Of a stretch of DNA of 64,000 nucleotides, positions 8,717 through 18,888 are shown one piece after another. Made by a program: the position numbers and the translations under genes. Origin of the DNA: an uncultured Bacteroidales bacterium (GTDB lineage: Bacteria > Bacteroidota > Bacteroidia > Bacteroidales > Bacteroidaceae); contig CADCNQ010000010.1 of NCBI GenBank assembly GCA_902802815.1, positions 1 to 64,000 of the forward strand, read 5' to 3'. The notes below the pieces were generated by a model, which saw nothing but the letters and a program-made list of their open reading frames with translations, searched no databases and was not told the origin of the DNA. Positions within the stretch are counted from its first letter, which is position 1; each line of letters starts with the position of its first letter.

Positions 8717-10786
8717 ATGATGACAACAAACAACAATCAGCAACAGGAGCAAAAGGCTCTCGAACTGTATGCACGCAATCTTGTGGAGGAGGCCCGCAAG
8801 GGCAAGCTCGACCCTGTGATAGGGCGTGACGAGGAGATACGACGTGTGCTGCAGATACTGTCACGGCGTACGAAGAACAATCCCGTGCTCATCGGTGAAC
8901 CGGGTACCGGCAAGACTGCCATCGTGGAGGGGCTTGCCCACCGTATCCTGCGTGGCGATGTGCCTGAGAATCTGAAGAACAAGCAGCTCTACAGCCTTGA
9001 TATGGGCGCACTGATTGCCGGTGCGAAATATCAGGGAGAATTTGAGGAGCGTCTTAAGAAGGTGGTGAAGGAAGTCGTTGAGTCCGAGGGTAATATCATC
9101 CTCTTCATCGATGAGATACACACACTGGTGGGCGCAGGTCAGACGCAGGGCGCCATGGATGCAGCAAACATACTGAAACCGGCTCTTGCGCGCGGCGAAC
9201 TGCGTTCTATCGGTGCCACCACGCTGGACGAATACCAGAAGTATTTCGAGAAGGATAAGGCTCTCGAGCGACGCTTCCAGACCGTTCTCGTGGACGAGCC
9301 CGACACGATGGCTTCCATCAGTATCCTGCGCGGATTGAAAGAACGCTACGAGCAGCACCACAGAGTGCGTATCCAGGACGATGCCATCATCGCGGCCGTA
9401 TCCCTCTCTCACCGCTACATCACGGAGCGTTTCCTGCCCGACAAGGCTATCGACCTGATGGATGAGGCTGCAGCCAAACTGCGTATGGAGCGCGACAGCG
9501 TGCCGGAGGCTTTGGACGAACTGACACGTCGTCTCCGCCAGCTCGAAATCGAACGCGAGGCTATCAAACGCGAGAAGGATGAGGTGAAACTCAGGAAACT
9601 GGAGGCTGACATTGATGCTCTCAAGCGCGAAGAAGGCAAGATGCGCCAGCAGTGGGAGGAAGAGAAGAAAGAGGCCAATCGTGTGCAGGCGATAAAGGAT
9701 CAGATGGCGTCGCTCAAACAAGAGGCCGAGCAGCGCGAGCGCGAGGGCGACTATGCCCGTGTGGCCGAGATACGTTATTCGAAACTGCCTTCCCTCGAAC
9801 AGGAGATGCAGCAGGCCAAGAGTACCGCTCCGACAGGTTCTGCGCTACTCAAGGAAGAGGTAACACCCGACGATATTGCCGATGTGGTGAGCCGTTGGAC
9901 GGGTATCCCGGTGTCCAAGATGATGCAGTCGGAGCGCGAAAAACTTCTCACTCTCGAGGACGAGCTTCACAAAAGAGTCATCGGTCAGGAAGAAGCCATA
10001 CATGCTGTGGCTGATGCCGTGAGAAGGAGCAGGGCGGGACTGCAGGACCCCAAGCGGCCTATCGGCAGTTTCATCTTCCTGGGTACTACCGGTGTGGGTA
10101 AGACCGAACTGGCACGTGCTCTTGCCGAGACGCTGTTCGACGACGAAAGTATGATGACGCGTATAGATATGTCGGAATATCAGGAGAAATTCTCTGTGTC
10201 CCGACTGATAGGTGCCCCTCCGGGATATGTAGGTTATGACGAAGGCGGACAGCTGACGGAGGCCGTGAGACGCAAACCTTATTCCGTCGTACTGTTCGAT
10301 GAGATAGAGAAGGCTCACCCGGATGTCTTCAACACACTTCTGCAAGTGCTGGACGACGGACGTCTGACCGACTCCAAGGGACGTACCGTGAACTTCAAGA
10401 ACACGCTCATCATAATGACGTCCAACTACACCCGTGAACAGCTCTTCCAGACAGTCCGTCCTGAGTTCCTCAATCGTGTGGACGACATCATCACCTTTGA
10501 GTCACTCTCCAAGGAACAGGTGAAGGCCATTGTCAATCTGCAGCTTGATACGCTCAAGCGCCGTCTCTCAGAGAGCCAGATAGCAGTGGAGATTCCCGAC
10601 CAGGTGGTCAACTTCCTTGCAGAGAAGGGCTACGACCCGAGTTTCGGTGCCCGTCCGGTGAAGCGTGCTTTGCAGCACTACCTGCTCAACGACCTCTCCA
10701 AGTCTCTGCTTTCCGGTGAGGTGGATAAGACGCGTCCGATAAAGATAGGCGTCGCGTCCGACGAATCGCTGTCTTTCAGCAATTAA
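8717..10786 (+). CDS. clpB: ClpB-type AAA+ disaggregase lacking the N-domain
   Basis: Two-ring Hsp100 ATPase of 689 residues. D1 has [15 protein letters not shown] and pore loop [11 protein letters not shown] full coiled-coil M-domain (about 290-420) identifies it as ClpB rather than ClpA or ClpC. D2 has [17 protein letters not shown] and pore loop GYVGYDEGG. The substrate-binding N-domain (about 150 residues) is absent and no coding remnant precedes the ATG. Between IIMTSN and RPEFLNR only about 10 residues remain where E. coli ClpB has about 30. It is probably an active disaggregase with altered substrate entry. A second full-length clpB elsewhere is possible. Its stop overlaps the glnN stop tail to tail. 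Confidence 0.85.
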   Translation: MMTTNNNQQQEQKALELYARNLVEEARKGKLDPVIGRDEEIRRVLQILSRRTKNNPVLIGEPGTGKTAIVEGLAHRILRGDVPENLKNKQLYSLDMGALIAGAKYQGEFEERLKKVVKEVVESEGNIILFIDEIHTLVGAGQTQGAMDAANILKPALARGELRSIGATTLDEYQKYFEKDKALERRFQTVLVDEPDTMASISILRGLKERYEQHHRVRIQDDAIIAAVSLSHRYITERFLPDKAIDLMDEAAAKLRMERDSVPEALDELTRRLRQLEIEREAIKREKDEVKLRKLEADIDALKREEGKMRQQWEEEKKEANRVQAIKDQMASLKQEAEQREREGDYARVAEIRYSKLPSLEQEMQQAKSTAPTGSALLKEEVTPDDIADVVSRWTGIPVSKMMQSEREKLLTLEDELHKRVIGQEEAIHAVADAVRRSRAGLQDPKRPIGSFIFLGTTGVGKTELARALAETLFDDESMMTRIDMSEYQEKFSVSRLIGAPPGYVGYDEGGQLTEAVRRKPYSVVLFDEIEKAHPDVFNTLLQVLDDGRLTDSKGRTVNFKNTLIIMTSNYTREQLFQTVRPEFLNRVDDIITFESLSKEQVKAIVNLQLDTLKRRLSESQIAVEIPDQVVNFLAEKGYDPSFGARPVKRALQHYLLNDLSKSLLSGEVDKTRPIKIGVASDESLSFSN

Positions 10787-12975
10787 CGGATAAACAGCAT
10801 TTCACGGTACTTGGGCAGAGGCCACAGTTCATCGTCCACTATCAGCTCTAGCTTATCCACGTGCTTGCGTATGTCCTCAATCAGAGGCGCTACGTTGTCG
10901 TGGTAAGCTATTGCTTTTTCGCGCACATCCTCCAGACGGTTGGCCACCTTGCGTGCATCGATAAGCCTTTGCACGTTTTCTGTGATATATGCGGAGTGTT
11001 CCGAGATGTCCTTGATGAGCAGGATGTTGTTGCTGCTGAGAGCCTTTGCTTCCGTGCAGGAGAATACGCTTGCCACGCGGCTCACGTTTTCGATGAGCTG
11101 GCTCTGGTAGCGTGTGGCCACGGGAATGATGTGGTTGAGACAGAGGTCTCCGAAGATGCGTGCCTCAATCTGTATCTTCTTGATGTACGTCTCCAGCTTA
11201 ATTTCCGTGCGGGCGCGCAGTTCGCCTTCCGTCATCACCTTCTGGCTCTGGAACATCTCCACGGTCTCCTTGTCGAGATAATGGTCGAGCATGAGAGGAG
11301 CTGATGTCTCCGTGTCGAGCCCGCGAAGCTTTGCTTCTTCCTTCCACTCGTCGGAGTATCCGTTGCCGTCGAAGCGTATGGGTTTGCTGGTCTTGATGTC
11401 GTCGCGCAAAACTCGTATAATAGCTTTTGTCATCTCCATGCCGGAAGCGATGAGTGCATCAACACGTTTGCGGAAACTGGTGAGCGCCTCCGCCATTGCG
11501 GTGTTGAGCACTATCATTGCTGCTGCACAGTTGGCCTGACTTCCTACGGCACGGAACTCAAAGCGGTTGCCCGTGAAGGCGAATGGTGAAGTGCGGTTGC
11601 GGTCGGTGTTGTCGCGCGAGAGCTGCGGTATCTGCGGGATGTCGAGCAGTATGGCCTGCTTGCCGGAAAGATTGAAGATGGTGTTGTCGTCGCTTTCCTC
11701 CAGACGGTTGAGCACCTCTGTGAGTTGTCCGCCCAGGAATGCGGAGACGATGACAGGAGGAGCCTCGTGTCCTCCCAGTCGATGTGCGTTGGTGGCTGAG
11801 ATGATAGATGCTTTCAGGAGTCCGTTGTGACGGTACACGGCCATCAGTGTCTCCACGATGAAGGTGATGAAGCGCAGGTTGTCCATTGCCGTCTTGCCGG
11901 GACCGTGCAGCAGGATACCGGTGTCGGTGGCGAGGCTCCAGTTGTTGTGCTTGCCGCTGCCGTTGATACCCTTGAAAGGTTTCTCGTGTAGCAGACAACG
12001 GAAACCGTGCTTGCGTGCCACTTTCTGCATCAGACTCATCAGCAGCATGTTGTGGTCCACGGCAAGATTCGTCTCTTCGAAGATGGGAGCGAGCTCAAAC
12101 TGATTGGGCGCCACCTCGTTGTGACGTGTCTTGCATGGAATTCCCAGTTCCAGGGCCTGTATCTCAAGATCCTTCATGAACGCTGCCACGCGTTCGGGGA
12201 TGGCTCCGAAGTAGTGGTCGTCCATCTGCTGGTCTTTTGCGCTGGAATGTCCCATCAGCGTACGTCCGGTGAGCAGCATGTCGGGGCGTGCGCCGTAGAG
12301 ATCGGCATCCATGAGGAAATATTCCTGTTCCCAGCCGAGATTTGAAATCACTTTGTTCACCTTGGGGTAGAAGTAGCGTGCCACCTGTGTGGCGGCTTTG
12401 TCCACAGCCTTGAGTGACTTCTTCAGCGGAGCCTTGTAGTCAAGTGCTTCTCCCGTGTAGGAGATAAACACGGTGGGTATCATCAAGGTGTCGCCCATGA
12501 CGAACACGGGCGATGCAGGATCCCATGCGGAATATCCCCGTGCCTCGAATGTGGAACGTATTCCTCCGGAAGGGAACGACGAAGCGTCGGGTTCCTGCTG
12601 CACCAGCTGTTTGCCAGTGAATTCTTCCACCAGACCTCCCTTACCGTCGTGCTCCACGAAGCCGTCGTGCTTCTCGGCGGTGCCTTCCGTGAGAGGTTGG
12701 AACCAATGTGTGCAATGTGTCACACCCAGTTCCATTGCCCATTTTTTCATACCTGCAGCCACTGCGTCGGCTGTGTCGAGATCCAATGTTGTGCCGTTGT
12801 CGATGACGTCACACATTTTCTTATACACCTTTGCCGGCAGGTAACGGTACATCTTCTCTTTGTTGAAGACATACTTGGCAAAAAACTCGCTCGGGCGTTC
12901 GGTGCGATTAGGTATGTCGATGGCTTTCTTTCGGAAGGCCTCGCCCACGATGCGGAAACGGATGCTACTTGACAT
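10783..12975 (-). CDS. glnN: Glutamine synthetase type III
   Basis: Large (730-residue) GSIII that makes glutamine from glutamate, ammonia and ATP, as usual in Bacteroidales. The glutamine synthetase core shows [35 protein letters not shown] and [17 protein letters not shown] motifs, with the long GSIII-specific N-terminal (to about 150) and C-terminal helical extensions. It is the last gene after aguA-aguB (30-bp gap, no promoter seen), so ammonia from agmatine breakdown can be assimilated at once. The stop shares TTAA with the opposing clpB-like gene, leaving no room for a terminator. Confidence 0.95.
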   Translation of the reverse strand: MSSSIRFRIVGEAFRKKAIDIPNRTERPSEFFAKYVFNKEKMYRYLPAKVYKKMCDVIDNGTTLDLDTADAVAAGMKKWAMELGVTHCTHWFQPLTEGTAEKHDGFVEHDGKGGLVEEFTGKQLVQQEPDASSFPSGGIRSTFEARGYSAWDPASPVFVMGDTLMIPTVFISYTGEALDYKAPLKKSLKAVDKAATQVARYFYPKVNKVISNLGWEQEYFLMDADLYGARPDMLLTGRTLMGHSSAKDQQMDDHYFGAIPERVAAFMKDLEIQALELGIPCKTRHNEVAPNQFELAPIFEETNLAVDHNMLLMSLMQKVARKHGFRCLLHEKPFKGINGSGKHNNWSLATDTGILLHGPGKTAMDNLRFITFIVETLMAVYRHNGLLKASIISATNAHRLGGHEAPPVIVSAFLGGQLTEVLNRLEESDDNTIFNLSGKQAILLDIPQIPQLSRDNTDRNRTSPFAFTGNRFEFRAVGSQANCAAAMIVLNTAMAEALTSFRKRVDALIASGMEMTKAIIRVLRDDIKTSKPIRFDGNGYSDEWKEEAKLRGLDTETSAPLMLDHYLDKETVEMFQSQKVMTEGELRARTEIKLETYIKKIQIEARIFGDLCLNHIIPVATRYQSQLIENVSRVASVFSCTEAKALSSNNILLIKDISEHSAYITENVQRLIDARKVANRLEDVREKAIAYHDNVAPLIEDIRKHVDKLELIVDDELWPLPKYREMLFIR

Positions 12976-13005
12976 ATATGTTTTTTCTTGTTCGTTATAG
13001 TATTA

Positions 13006-13881
13006 TTAATCGATGAAGCGTTTTGTGAGTCCTTCAAAAGCCTCAATTCGTCTGTCTCTCAGGAACGGCCACCAACGGCGCACCTGTTCGCTGCGTGTGA
13101 GGTCCACATCCACCACGACGGCAGCCTCTTCCTCCTGTGGGGCTTCGTAGAGGATTTCTCCCTGCGGACCTGCCACAAAGCTGGTGCCCCAGAACTGTAT
13201 GCCGTTGGTCTGACCGGACGGGTCGGGTTCGTGGCCGCAGCGGTTCACCGCTATCACGGGCAGTCCGTTTGCTACGGCATGGCCTCTCTGTACCGTCTGC
13301 CAGGCCATGCGCTGACGTTCCTGTTCTTCGGCTGTGTCGCTGCTTTCATAACCGATGGCGGTGGGGTAGATGAGTATTTCCGCGCCGCGCAGGGCCATGA
13401 GTCTGGCTCCTTCCGGATACCACTGGTCCCAGCAAACCTGTACGCCCAGCACTCCCACGGATGTCTTGATGGGCTGGAAGCCCAAATCTCCGGGGGTGAA
13501 GTAGAATTTCTCATAATATGCGGGGTCGTCGGGTATGTGCATCTTACGGTATTTACCGGCGATACTGCCGTCGCGTTCGAACACCACAGCCGTGTTGTGA
13601 TACAGTCCGGCCGCTCTGCGCTCAAAAAGCGATGTGACGAGCACGATACCGTTGCGCTTCGCCACTTCTCCGTAGAAGTCTGTCGAGGGCCCGGGGATGG
13701 GTTCTGCCAGCGCACACATGTCCACCGACTCTGTCTGACAGAAGTAGAGTGTGTTGTGCAATTCCTGCAGTACGACGAGTTGCGCGCCCTCCCGGCTCAC
13801 CTTGTCGATGCGTTCTGCGAGTTTGTGTTTATTGGCTTCGCTGTCAGCGCTGCACTTTATTTGTATAATACCAACTTTCAT
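13006..13881 (-). CDS. aguB: N-carbamoylputrescine amidase
   Basis: Nitrilase-superfamily hydrolase converting N-carbamoylputrescine to putrescine, CO2 and ammonia. The Glu-Lys-Cys triad is E40 (LQELHN), K113 (YRKMHIPD) and C150 (QVCWDQWYPE). The length of 291 is typical. It overlaps the aguA stop by 4 bp (ATGA), and glnN follows. Confidence 0.95.
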   Translation of the reverse strand: MKVGIIQIKCSADSEANKHKLAERIDKVSREGAQLVVLQELHNTLYFCQTESVDMCALAEPIPGPSTDFYGEVAKRNGIVLVTSLFERRAAGLYHNTAVVFERDGSIAGKYRKMHIPDDPAYYEKFYFTPGDLGFQPIKTSVGVLGVQVCWDQWYPEGARLMALRGAEILIYPTAIGYESSDTAEEQERQRMAWQTVQRGHAVANGLPVIAVNRCGHEPDPSGQTNGIQFWGTSFVAGPQGEILYEAPQEEEAAVVVDVDLTRSEQVRRWWPFLRDRRIEAFEGLTKRFID

Positions 13882-14810
13882 TCTGTTGTCTTCTTTATTA
13901 ACGGGAACTGCATTGTACAGCAGTGCAAACTGCCGTTCTGCGTAAGTAGTATGCGGCAGTCGATGCCCACCACCTCTCTCTCCGGGAACACTTCCTGCAG
14001 TTTCTTTCGTGCTCTTTCGTTAGCGTCCCCGTCTTCGTAGAATGGCACAAGTACAGCGCCGTTCATGATGAGGAAATTGACGTGATAGGGTGGTAGCGGC
14101 ACAAGAGTGTATGGCTTGCCTTCCATCGTACGCAAAGCTTTCAGTTCTGCCAGAAGAGCCTCATCACCCTCGCCGTAGAGTATCACGTCTCCGGGTGCGA
14201 ATCGCGCCAGAGTGTCGATGTGTCCGTCGGTGTCGTCGTGCTCCAGACCTCCGTTGTCCAACCACAGGACGCGCCCGGCTCCGAGAGTCTTGATGAGGAT
14301 GTTTTCGATATCTTCACCGGCTTTGCGTCTGTTGGGATTTCTGTTGCACCGTGTGGTGGTGAGTATGGTGCCCCGTCCGTCCGACTCGATGCTGCCGCCT
14401 TCAAGTTCTACGTCCAGGTGGTCTTCGTATATACCGTCTATGGCCCATTGTATGTGGGCGTTGACAGCGTTGTCGAGTGCGGCCTCGAATTTACCTCCCC
14501 ATGCATTGAAGCGGAAGTCCAGCAATCGTCTCTCCCCGTCGTCCTCTACGGAGATGAAGGCGTGGTCGCGTGCCCATGTGTCGTTCGTCGGACACATTAT
14601 TATCTTTGCTTCGATGCCGTTCAACTGGCTTTGCACGTGTTCCGGTTCGGGAGTGACAATCCACAGTGTCTCGCGTTTTGCTATCTCGCGGGCGATGTTC
14701 ACGTAGCATTTCTCCACCTCTTCCATACAGTCGCGCCAGTCAGTTCCTTCATGTGGCCATGTAAGGAGTACGGCTTCTTGTGGTTCCCATTCTGCTGGCA
14801 GTCGTCTCAT
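13878..14810 (-). CDS. aguA: Agmatine deiminase
   Basis: Guanidino-group deiminase (PPAD fold) converting agmatine to N-carbamoylputrescine and ammonia. MRRLPAEWEPQEAVLLTWPH is the canonical start and the family signature NDTWARDHAFI follows. The GGLEHDDTDGHIDT segment holds catalytic His/Asp residues, and the terminal catalytic Cys lies in GSLHCCTMQ. I chose ATG 14810. An in-frame ATG at 14822 would add MYSD. Earlier in-frame starts precede the promoter -7 box. It is first in the agu-glnN operon. Confidence 0.93.
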   Translation of the reverse strand: MRRLPAEWEPQEAVLLTWPHEGTDWRDCMEEVEKCYVNIAREIAKRETLWIVTPEPEHVQSQLNGIEAKIIMCPTNDTWARDHAFISVEDDGERRLLDFRFNAWGGKFEAALDNAVNAHIQWAIDGIYEDHLDVELEGGSIESDGRGTILTTTRCNRNPNRRKAGEDIENILIKTLGAGRVLWLDNGGLEHDDTDGHIDTLARFAPGDVILYGEGDEALLAELKALRTMEGKPYTLVPLPPYHVNFLIMNGAVLVPFYEDGDANERARKKLQEVFPEREVVGIDCRILLTQNGSLHCCTMQFPLIKKTTE

Positions 14811-14857
14811 GTCGCTATACATTGAATGATATGTGCGCGTGCGCCCGAAATACGGCG

Positions 14858-14865
14858 CAAAAGTA
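14858..14865 (-). promoter_or_regulatory. Promoter -7 box for aguA-aguB-glnN
   Basis: TACTTTTG on the minus strand, about 45 bp upstream of the aguA ATG. It faces away from the nif3 -7 box 65 bp to the right, so one short region carries two divergent promoters. Confidence 0.6.
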
Positions 14866-14929
14866 GTCAAAAAATTGCAAATAAAGGAAAAAAGCACCCG
14901 CTGATGCTCCACAACACTTAATTTTTTTG

Positions 14930-14937
14930 TACTTTTG
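14930..14937 (+). promoter_or_regulatory. Promoter -7 box for the Nif3-family gene
   Basis: TACTTTTG on the plus strand. It excludes the TTG at 14927 as a start and points to GTG at 14966 (or 14960). Confidence 0.6.
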
Positions 14938-14965
14938 CGGTCGAAAACAGATATATCACGTGAGT

Positions 14966-15727
14966 GTGAAAGTCAGGGAAGTAATCGATGCCCTTGAACA
15001 TTTCGCGCCTCTGCCCCTGCAAGAGAGCTATGATAATGCTGGACTTCAGTGCGGATTGACAGAGACGGAGGTTTCAGGGGCCTTATTGTGTTTGGATGTC
15101 ACGGAAGACGTGATTCGCGAGGCTGTGGATTTGGGATGCAACATGATTGTGTCTCATCATCCTCTGCTTTTCCGTGCTCTCAAGTGTGTTTCCGATGCCA
15201 CGGATGTGGAGCGTTGTCTTCGTATGGCCATTCAGAACGACATTGCCATCTATGCAGCCCACACCAATCTTGACAATGCAGAGGACGGTGTGAACTACAT
15301 GATAGCCGAGAAACTGGGGCTCATCGACGTTGTTCCCATGCAGGGCGGAGGGGTGCTCGGTTATCTTCCGGTGGAGGAGCAGGCGGAGTTTTTTCTGGAG
15401 CGTGTCAAGGAAACGTTCCGTTGCTCGTGTCTGATGCACAACGGGGTGCTGTCGCGTCCTGTCGGCAGCGTGGCTGTGTGCGGCGGTGCGGGTGATTTTG
15501 CCATTGATGAGGCCGTGCGCCAGGAGGCTGACGCTTTCCTCACGGGCGAGATGCACTATCATCGCTATTTCGGCTACGACGACAAGATACAGATTGCCGT
15601 CCTGGGTCACTACGAGAGCGAGCAGTACACCATCGAACTCCTGCAGCGTGTTCTTGAGGAGCGCCTGCCCGAGCTTTCACTCTATATGACGGAAATAAAT
15701 ACAAACCCTATAAAATACCTTATTTAG
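14966..15727 (+). CDS. Nif3-like dinuclear metal centre protein
   Basis: Nif3/YbgI (DUF34) family, a hexameric protein with a dinuclear metal site and an unsettled role, sometimes annotated as GTP cyclohydrolase type 2-like. Metal ligands are visible in IVSHHPLLF, AAHTNLDNAEDG and, near the C-terminus, VLGHYESEQY. About 253 residues from GTG 14966 (MKVREVIDALEHFAPLPLQESYDNAG), a start set by the promoter position. The zinc-ribbon gene begins 1 bp after its stop, a pairing common in Bacteroidetes. Confidence 0.9.
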   Translation: MKVREVIDALEHFAPLPLQESYDNAGLQCGLTETEVSGALLCLDVTEDVIREAVDLGCNMIVSHHPLLFRALKCVSDATDVERCLRMAIQNDIAIYAAHTNLDNAEDGVNYMIAEKLGLIDVVPMQGGGVLGYLPVEEQAEFFLERVKETFRCSCLMHNGVLSRPVGSVAVCGGAGDFAIDEAVRQEADAFLTGEMHYHRYFGYDDKIQIAVLGHYESEQYTIELLQRVLEERLPELSLYMTEINTNPIKYLI

Positions 15728-15728
15728 A

Positions 15729-16550
15729 ATGGCAAGAGACAACAAGAAAAATGTCGCAGACCTGAAGGTGGAAGAGAAGTTGAAGAATCTGTATAAGCTG
15801 CAGACGCTTCTCTCGGAGATTGACAAGATACGCACCATCCGCGGTGAACTGCCCGAGGAGGTGCGCGACCTCGAAGACGAAATCGAGGGCCTCACCACCC
15901 GTATTGAGAACATCAACAACGACATCATCACGCTGAAGAAAGAGGTGAGCGAGCGCCAGGCAAACATCAAAGAGAACGAGATGAATATCGAGCGCTTCAA
16001 GACACAGATTGACAACGTTCGCAACAACCGCGAGTATGACAATCTCTCCAAGCAGATTGAGTATGCCGAACTCGACATCCAACTCAACGAGAAGAAAATC
16101 AACGAGGCCAAGGAGCGTATCAAGGCCAAGGAGGAAGAGGCTCTCCGCAACAACACCCTTGTCAACGACCGTCGTGCGGACCTTGATGCCAAGCGTGTGG
16201 AACTGGACGAGGTGACCAAGGAGACCCGCGAGGAGGAAGAGAAGTTGAAGGAGCAGGCTCAGGCCACAGAGCTCACCATTGAGACCCGTCTTCTGACGGC
16301 TTTCAAGCGCATCCGTAAGAACTGCCGCAACGGTCTCGGCGTTGTCTATGTGCAGCGTGATGCCTGCGGTGGTTGTTTTAACAAGATACCGCCCCAGCGT
16401 CAGCTCGATATACGCATGCGCAAAAAGATTATCGTGTGCGAATACTGCGGCCGCATCATGATAGATCCCGAACTGGCCGGTGTACAGGTTGTCGCCGCAA
16501 CGGACGACAAGCCAAAACGCCGCCGTTCAGTGCGCAAGTCAGAAGAGTAG
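15729..16550 (+). CDS. Coiled-coil C4-type zinc ribbon protein
   Basis: CT398/zf-RING_7-type protein of 273 residues. A long charged coiled coil (about 10-185) is followed by a C4 zinc ribbon, ACGGCFNKIPP then VCEYCGRIM, and a basic tail (KPKRRRSVRK). A nucleic-acid or ribosome-associated role is suspected for the family but not established. Cotranscription with the Nif3-family gene is implied by the 1-bp gap. Confidence 0.88.
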   Translation: MARDNKKNVADLKVEEKLKNLYKLQTLLSEIDKIRTIRGELPEEVRDLEDEIEGLTTRIENINNDIITLKKEVSERQANIKENEMNIERFKTQIDNVRNNREYDNLSKQIEYAELDIQLNEKKINEAKERIKAKEEEALRNNTLVNDRRADLDAKRVELDEVTKETREEEEKLKEQAQATELTIETRLLTAFKRIRKNCRNGLGVVYVQRDACGGCFNKIPPQRQLDIRMRKKIIVCEYCGRIMIDPELAGVQVVAATDDKPKRRRSVRKSEE

Positions 16551-16561
16551 GGCATATCCTC

Positions 16562-17011
16562 CTACAGATCCTTATATTCCGGCACGCTCCGCTTTACGTG
16601 GGGCGTGCTGTTTTCGTCTATCTCCACGCTCCAGTGCTCCATACCGTTGCTGATGAACAGGCGTGGCACGCGCAGCACCATATTATATCGTATGGCCTGG
16701 TCGAGCACACGCTCCGTCAGTGGCACGTACGGTGCTTTGTATTCGATGATTATGGCGGGGCGGCCTTCCGTGTCGTAGAAGATGCTGTCGCAGCGTCTGC
16801 GCATGCCGTTCTGCTCTATTGCAATCTCGTTGCCCAGCCGTGCGGCAGGGTAGCCCAGTTCGCCCGTCATCCAGTGGCAGAACGTCTGTCGCACCCATTC
16901 CTCGGGAGTGAATTTCACCCACTTCCCTCTCAGCGCGTCCCACACTTTCATCACGCCGCGCTGTTTTGTCAGCGTGAGCTTCGCAGGGGGCATGTTGAGT
17001 GTGTGCTTCAT
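16562..17011 (-). CDS. HSDR_N-domain PD-(D/E)xK protein
   Basis: A small stand-alone protein (149 residues) with the type I restriction HsdR N-terminal nuclease-like fold. CDSIFYDTEGRPAIIIEYKAP carries the D...ExK triad. It has no helicase part and no hsdM or hsdS nearby. Such short forms are regularly found beside holA in Bacteroidales, so a housekeeping role is more likely than restriction. The start at ATG 17011 follows a -7 box at 17035-17042. The track-length start lies upstream of the promoter and is not used. Confidence 0.82.
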   Translation of the reverse strand: MKHTLNMPPAKLTLTKQRGVMKVWDALRGKWVKFTPEEWVRQTFCHWMTGELGYPAARLGNEIAIEQNGMRRRCDSIFYDTEGRPAIIIEYKAPYVPLTERVLDQAIRYNMVLRVPRLFISNGMEHWSVEIDENSTPHVKRSVPEYKDL

Positions 17012-17034
17012 AGCGTCTGTCCTGTGTTTGTTCG

Positions 17035-17042
17035 CAAAAGTA
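17035..17042 (-). promoter_or_regulatory. Promoter -7 box for the HSDR_N-domain gene
   Basis: TACTTTTG on the minus strand, 23 bp before the chosen ATG. It is divergent to the holA -7 box 66 bp away. Confidence 0.55.
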
Positions 17043-17107
17043 TGAAAAAACCTTGAAAGAACGAAAAAAACTTCCGTCCTTTGCATCCTATGCTTTGCTC
17101 TTTTTTG

Positions 17108-17115
17108 TATTTTTG
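17108..17115 (+). promoter_or_regulatory. Promoter -7 box for holA, near-leaderless
   Basis: TATTTTTG ends only 8 bp before the holA ATG at 17124. Transcription would start at or within a few bases of the start codon, so the message should be leaderless or almost so. Confidence 0.5.
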
Positions 17116-17123
17116 CAACTGAT

Positions 17124-18155
17124 ATGGCTCAGAGTCGCATCACAGGACCTGCCGTTGAGGATATCATGAAGGATGTCAGGAACGGTGTCATCGCCCCCAT
17201 CTATCTGTTGGAGGGCGAGGAACCTTTTTTCATCGACCGTCTTTCCTCTTTCCTTTTCGACACTCTGGCTCCCGAGGGACAGCGCGATTTCGACGCAGAG
17301 ATATTCTACGGCCTGGAGTCGGATGCCAAGCGCATTGCCGATTCGTGCCGCCAGTTTCCCGTCATGAGCGAACGCCGTGTCGTTCTGGTACGCGAGGCGC
17401 AGCAGATGCGCGGCAATCAGGATGCTCTGGAGGCCTACGCCAATAACCCTTCGCCCACCACTGTGCTCATCCTCTGTTACAAGGGCGGAGTGATGGATGC
17501 CCGCAAGTCAGCCTCCAAGGCTATAGCCAAGGCAGGCGTCATCTATGAAAGCAAGCGCATCTACGAAACGTCGATGCCGGGTTTCGTGACACGTACGGCA
17601 AAGGAAAAGGGTGCCGACATAGAAACGAAGGCCGTGGAGATGCTCGTGGAGTTTGTGGGACTCGACCTCGCCCGTATGGACAGCGAGATAAGCAAGCTCT
17701 GCAATGCCCTTCCTCAGGGTGAGCGACGCATCACTGCAGTGATGGTGGAGGAGCAAACAGGTCTTTCGCGTGAGTACAATAATTACGAACTGGTGTCCGC
17801 GCTTGCGCGTAGAAACAAGGCTCAGGCGCTGAAAATTGTAAAATATTTTAACAGCAATCCCCGTTCTTTTGCCATTTCGCCCACGCTTTCCATCCTCTAC
17901 GGCTTCTATTCGGATCTGATGCTCACGTTCTATTCTCCCGACAAGACGGAGAAGGGTGTGGCCGGGTGGCTCGGTCAGCCGGACTGGAAGGTGCGTAAGG
18001 ATATTGTGCCGGGCATGAAATCGTATCCTGCAAAAAAGGTGTTGCGGATTTTGCACGAGATACGCCAAACGGACGGTAAGTCGAAGGGGGTTGAGGGCTG
18101 CAGAATGGCTCCCGGAGACCTTCTTCTGGAGCTCGTTTTGTTCATTCTGCAATAG
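17124..18155 (+). CDS. holA: DNA polymerase III delta subunit
   Basis: Clamp-loader delta subunit that opens the sliding clamp. The 343 residues start MAQSRITGPAVEDIMKDVRNG. A degenerate AAA+ N-domain has YLLEGEEPFFIDRL, and the FVGLDLARMDSEISKL and YELVSALARRNKAQALKI stretches are typical of the family. It is divergent from the HSDR_N gene. A weak CCCT/AGGG hairpin followed by TTTTT lies at about 18206-18226. Confidence 0.93.
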   Translation: MAQSRITGPAVEDIMKDVRNGVIAPIYLLEGEEPFFIDRLSSFLFDTLAPEGQRDFDAEIFYGLESDAKRIADSCRQFPVMSERRVVLVREAQQMRGNQDALEAYANNPSPTTVLILCYKGGVMDARKSASKAIAKAGVIYESKRIYETSMPGFVTRTAKEKGADIETKAVEMLVEFVGLDLARMDSEISKLCNALPQGERRITAVMVEEQTGLSREYNNYELVSALARRNKAQALKIVKYFNSNPRSFAISPTLSILYGFYSDLMLTFYSPDKTEKGVAGWLGQPDWKVRKDIVPGMKSYPAKKVLRILHEIRQTDGKSKGVEGCRMAPGDLLLELVLFILQ

Positions 18156-18888
18156 TTTTTATTCTATTTTGACTTTTTTTTCTGACACAATTTTTGTGGC
18201 CTAACCCCTAAGAACAGAGGGCTTTTTGCCGTTTTCCTCCTTTGTGAGAATTGCGTGGACGGGAGAGTTTTGTCAGTGATACGAGCCCAAATAGAGCACG
18301 AAAATTTGAGATTTTTGCATTTACAAATCTAAATGGGCAATTTACATTCACAAACACAAAAGAGGATAAAAGTAGTCGCAAAATTAAATATTTGAATTTT
18401 TAAACCAGGATATGGGAGCGACGGGTGCAGATGTAAATGTTAAATCGCATTTTGATAGCCTGTTTTTATACTGCATAAATAGCACGCCTTTATCGCGATA
18501 CCTTACTTACACTAAATCAACGAGATAATATATTTCACTTGAGCCAAAGAACTCTTAATAATGTGTTAATTCGGGCGAATAATCTTTCAAAATGCCCAAA
18601 AAGGTCTGTTTTTGCTCGTTTTGGAACACATAACTGTCGCTCTATATTATTTTTATATACATTTAAATAAACATTCAACTTGAAGTGCAGTTGTTAAAAT
18701 ACAGATATGTAAACACTGCGAACGGTATCGTGAACATTACAGATGTGAATTTAATAGCGTGAATAAAATTTATTATTGCCGAATTTAAATTTTCGTTCCC
18801 GAATTGTTGCTTGTTTGCATTATTTTTCGTACCTTTGCCCTCGAAAATTTACTCGTCGCCTCTTTCGGGGTGTATCGTTTTTTTGATT
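18156..18888. other. AT-rich 730-bp intergenic region
   Basis: No ORF with protein character. It contains a weak hairpin and T run near 18206-18226 (possible holA terminator), a minus-strand TAATTTTG (18379-18386) that could promote a transcript towards holA, and the promoter of the HTH gene (TACCTTTG, 18830-18837). Base composition is clearly more AT-rich than the flanking genes. I recognised no known RNA family. Confidence 0.5.

Noticed and set aside
16562..17011. Type I restriction system
   Set aside because: Only an HSDR_N-like nuclease domain is present; no helicase, methylase or specificity gene lies nearby.
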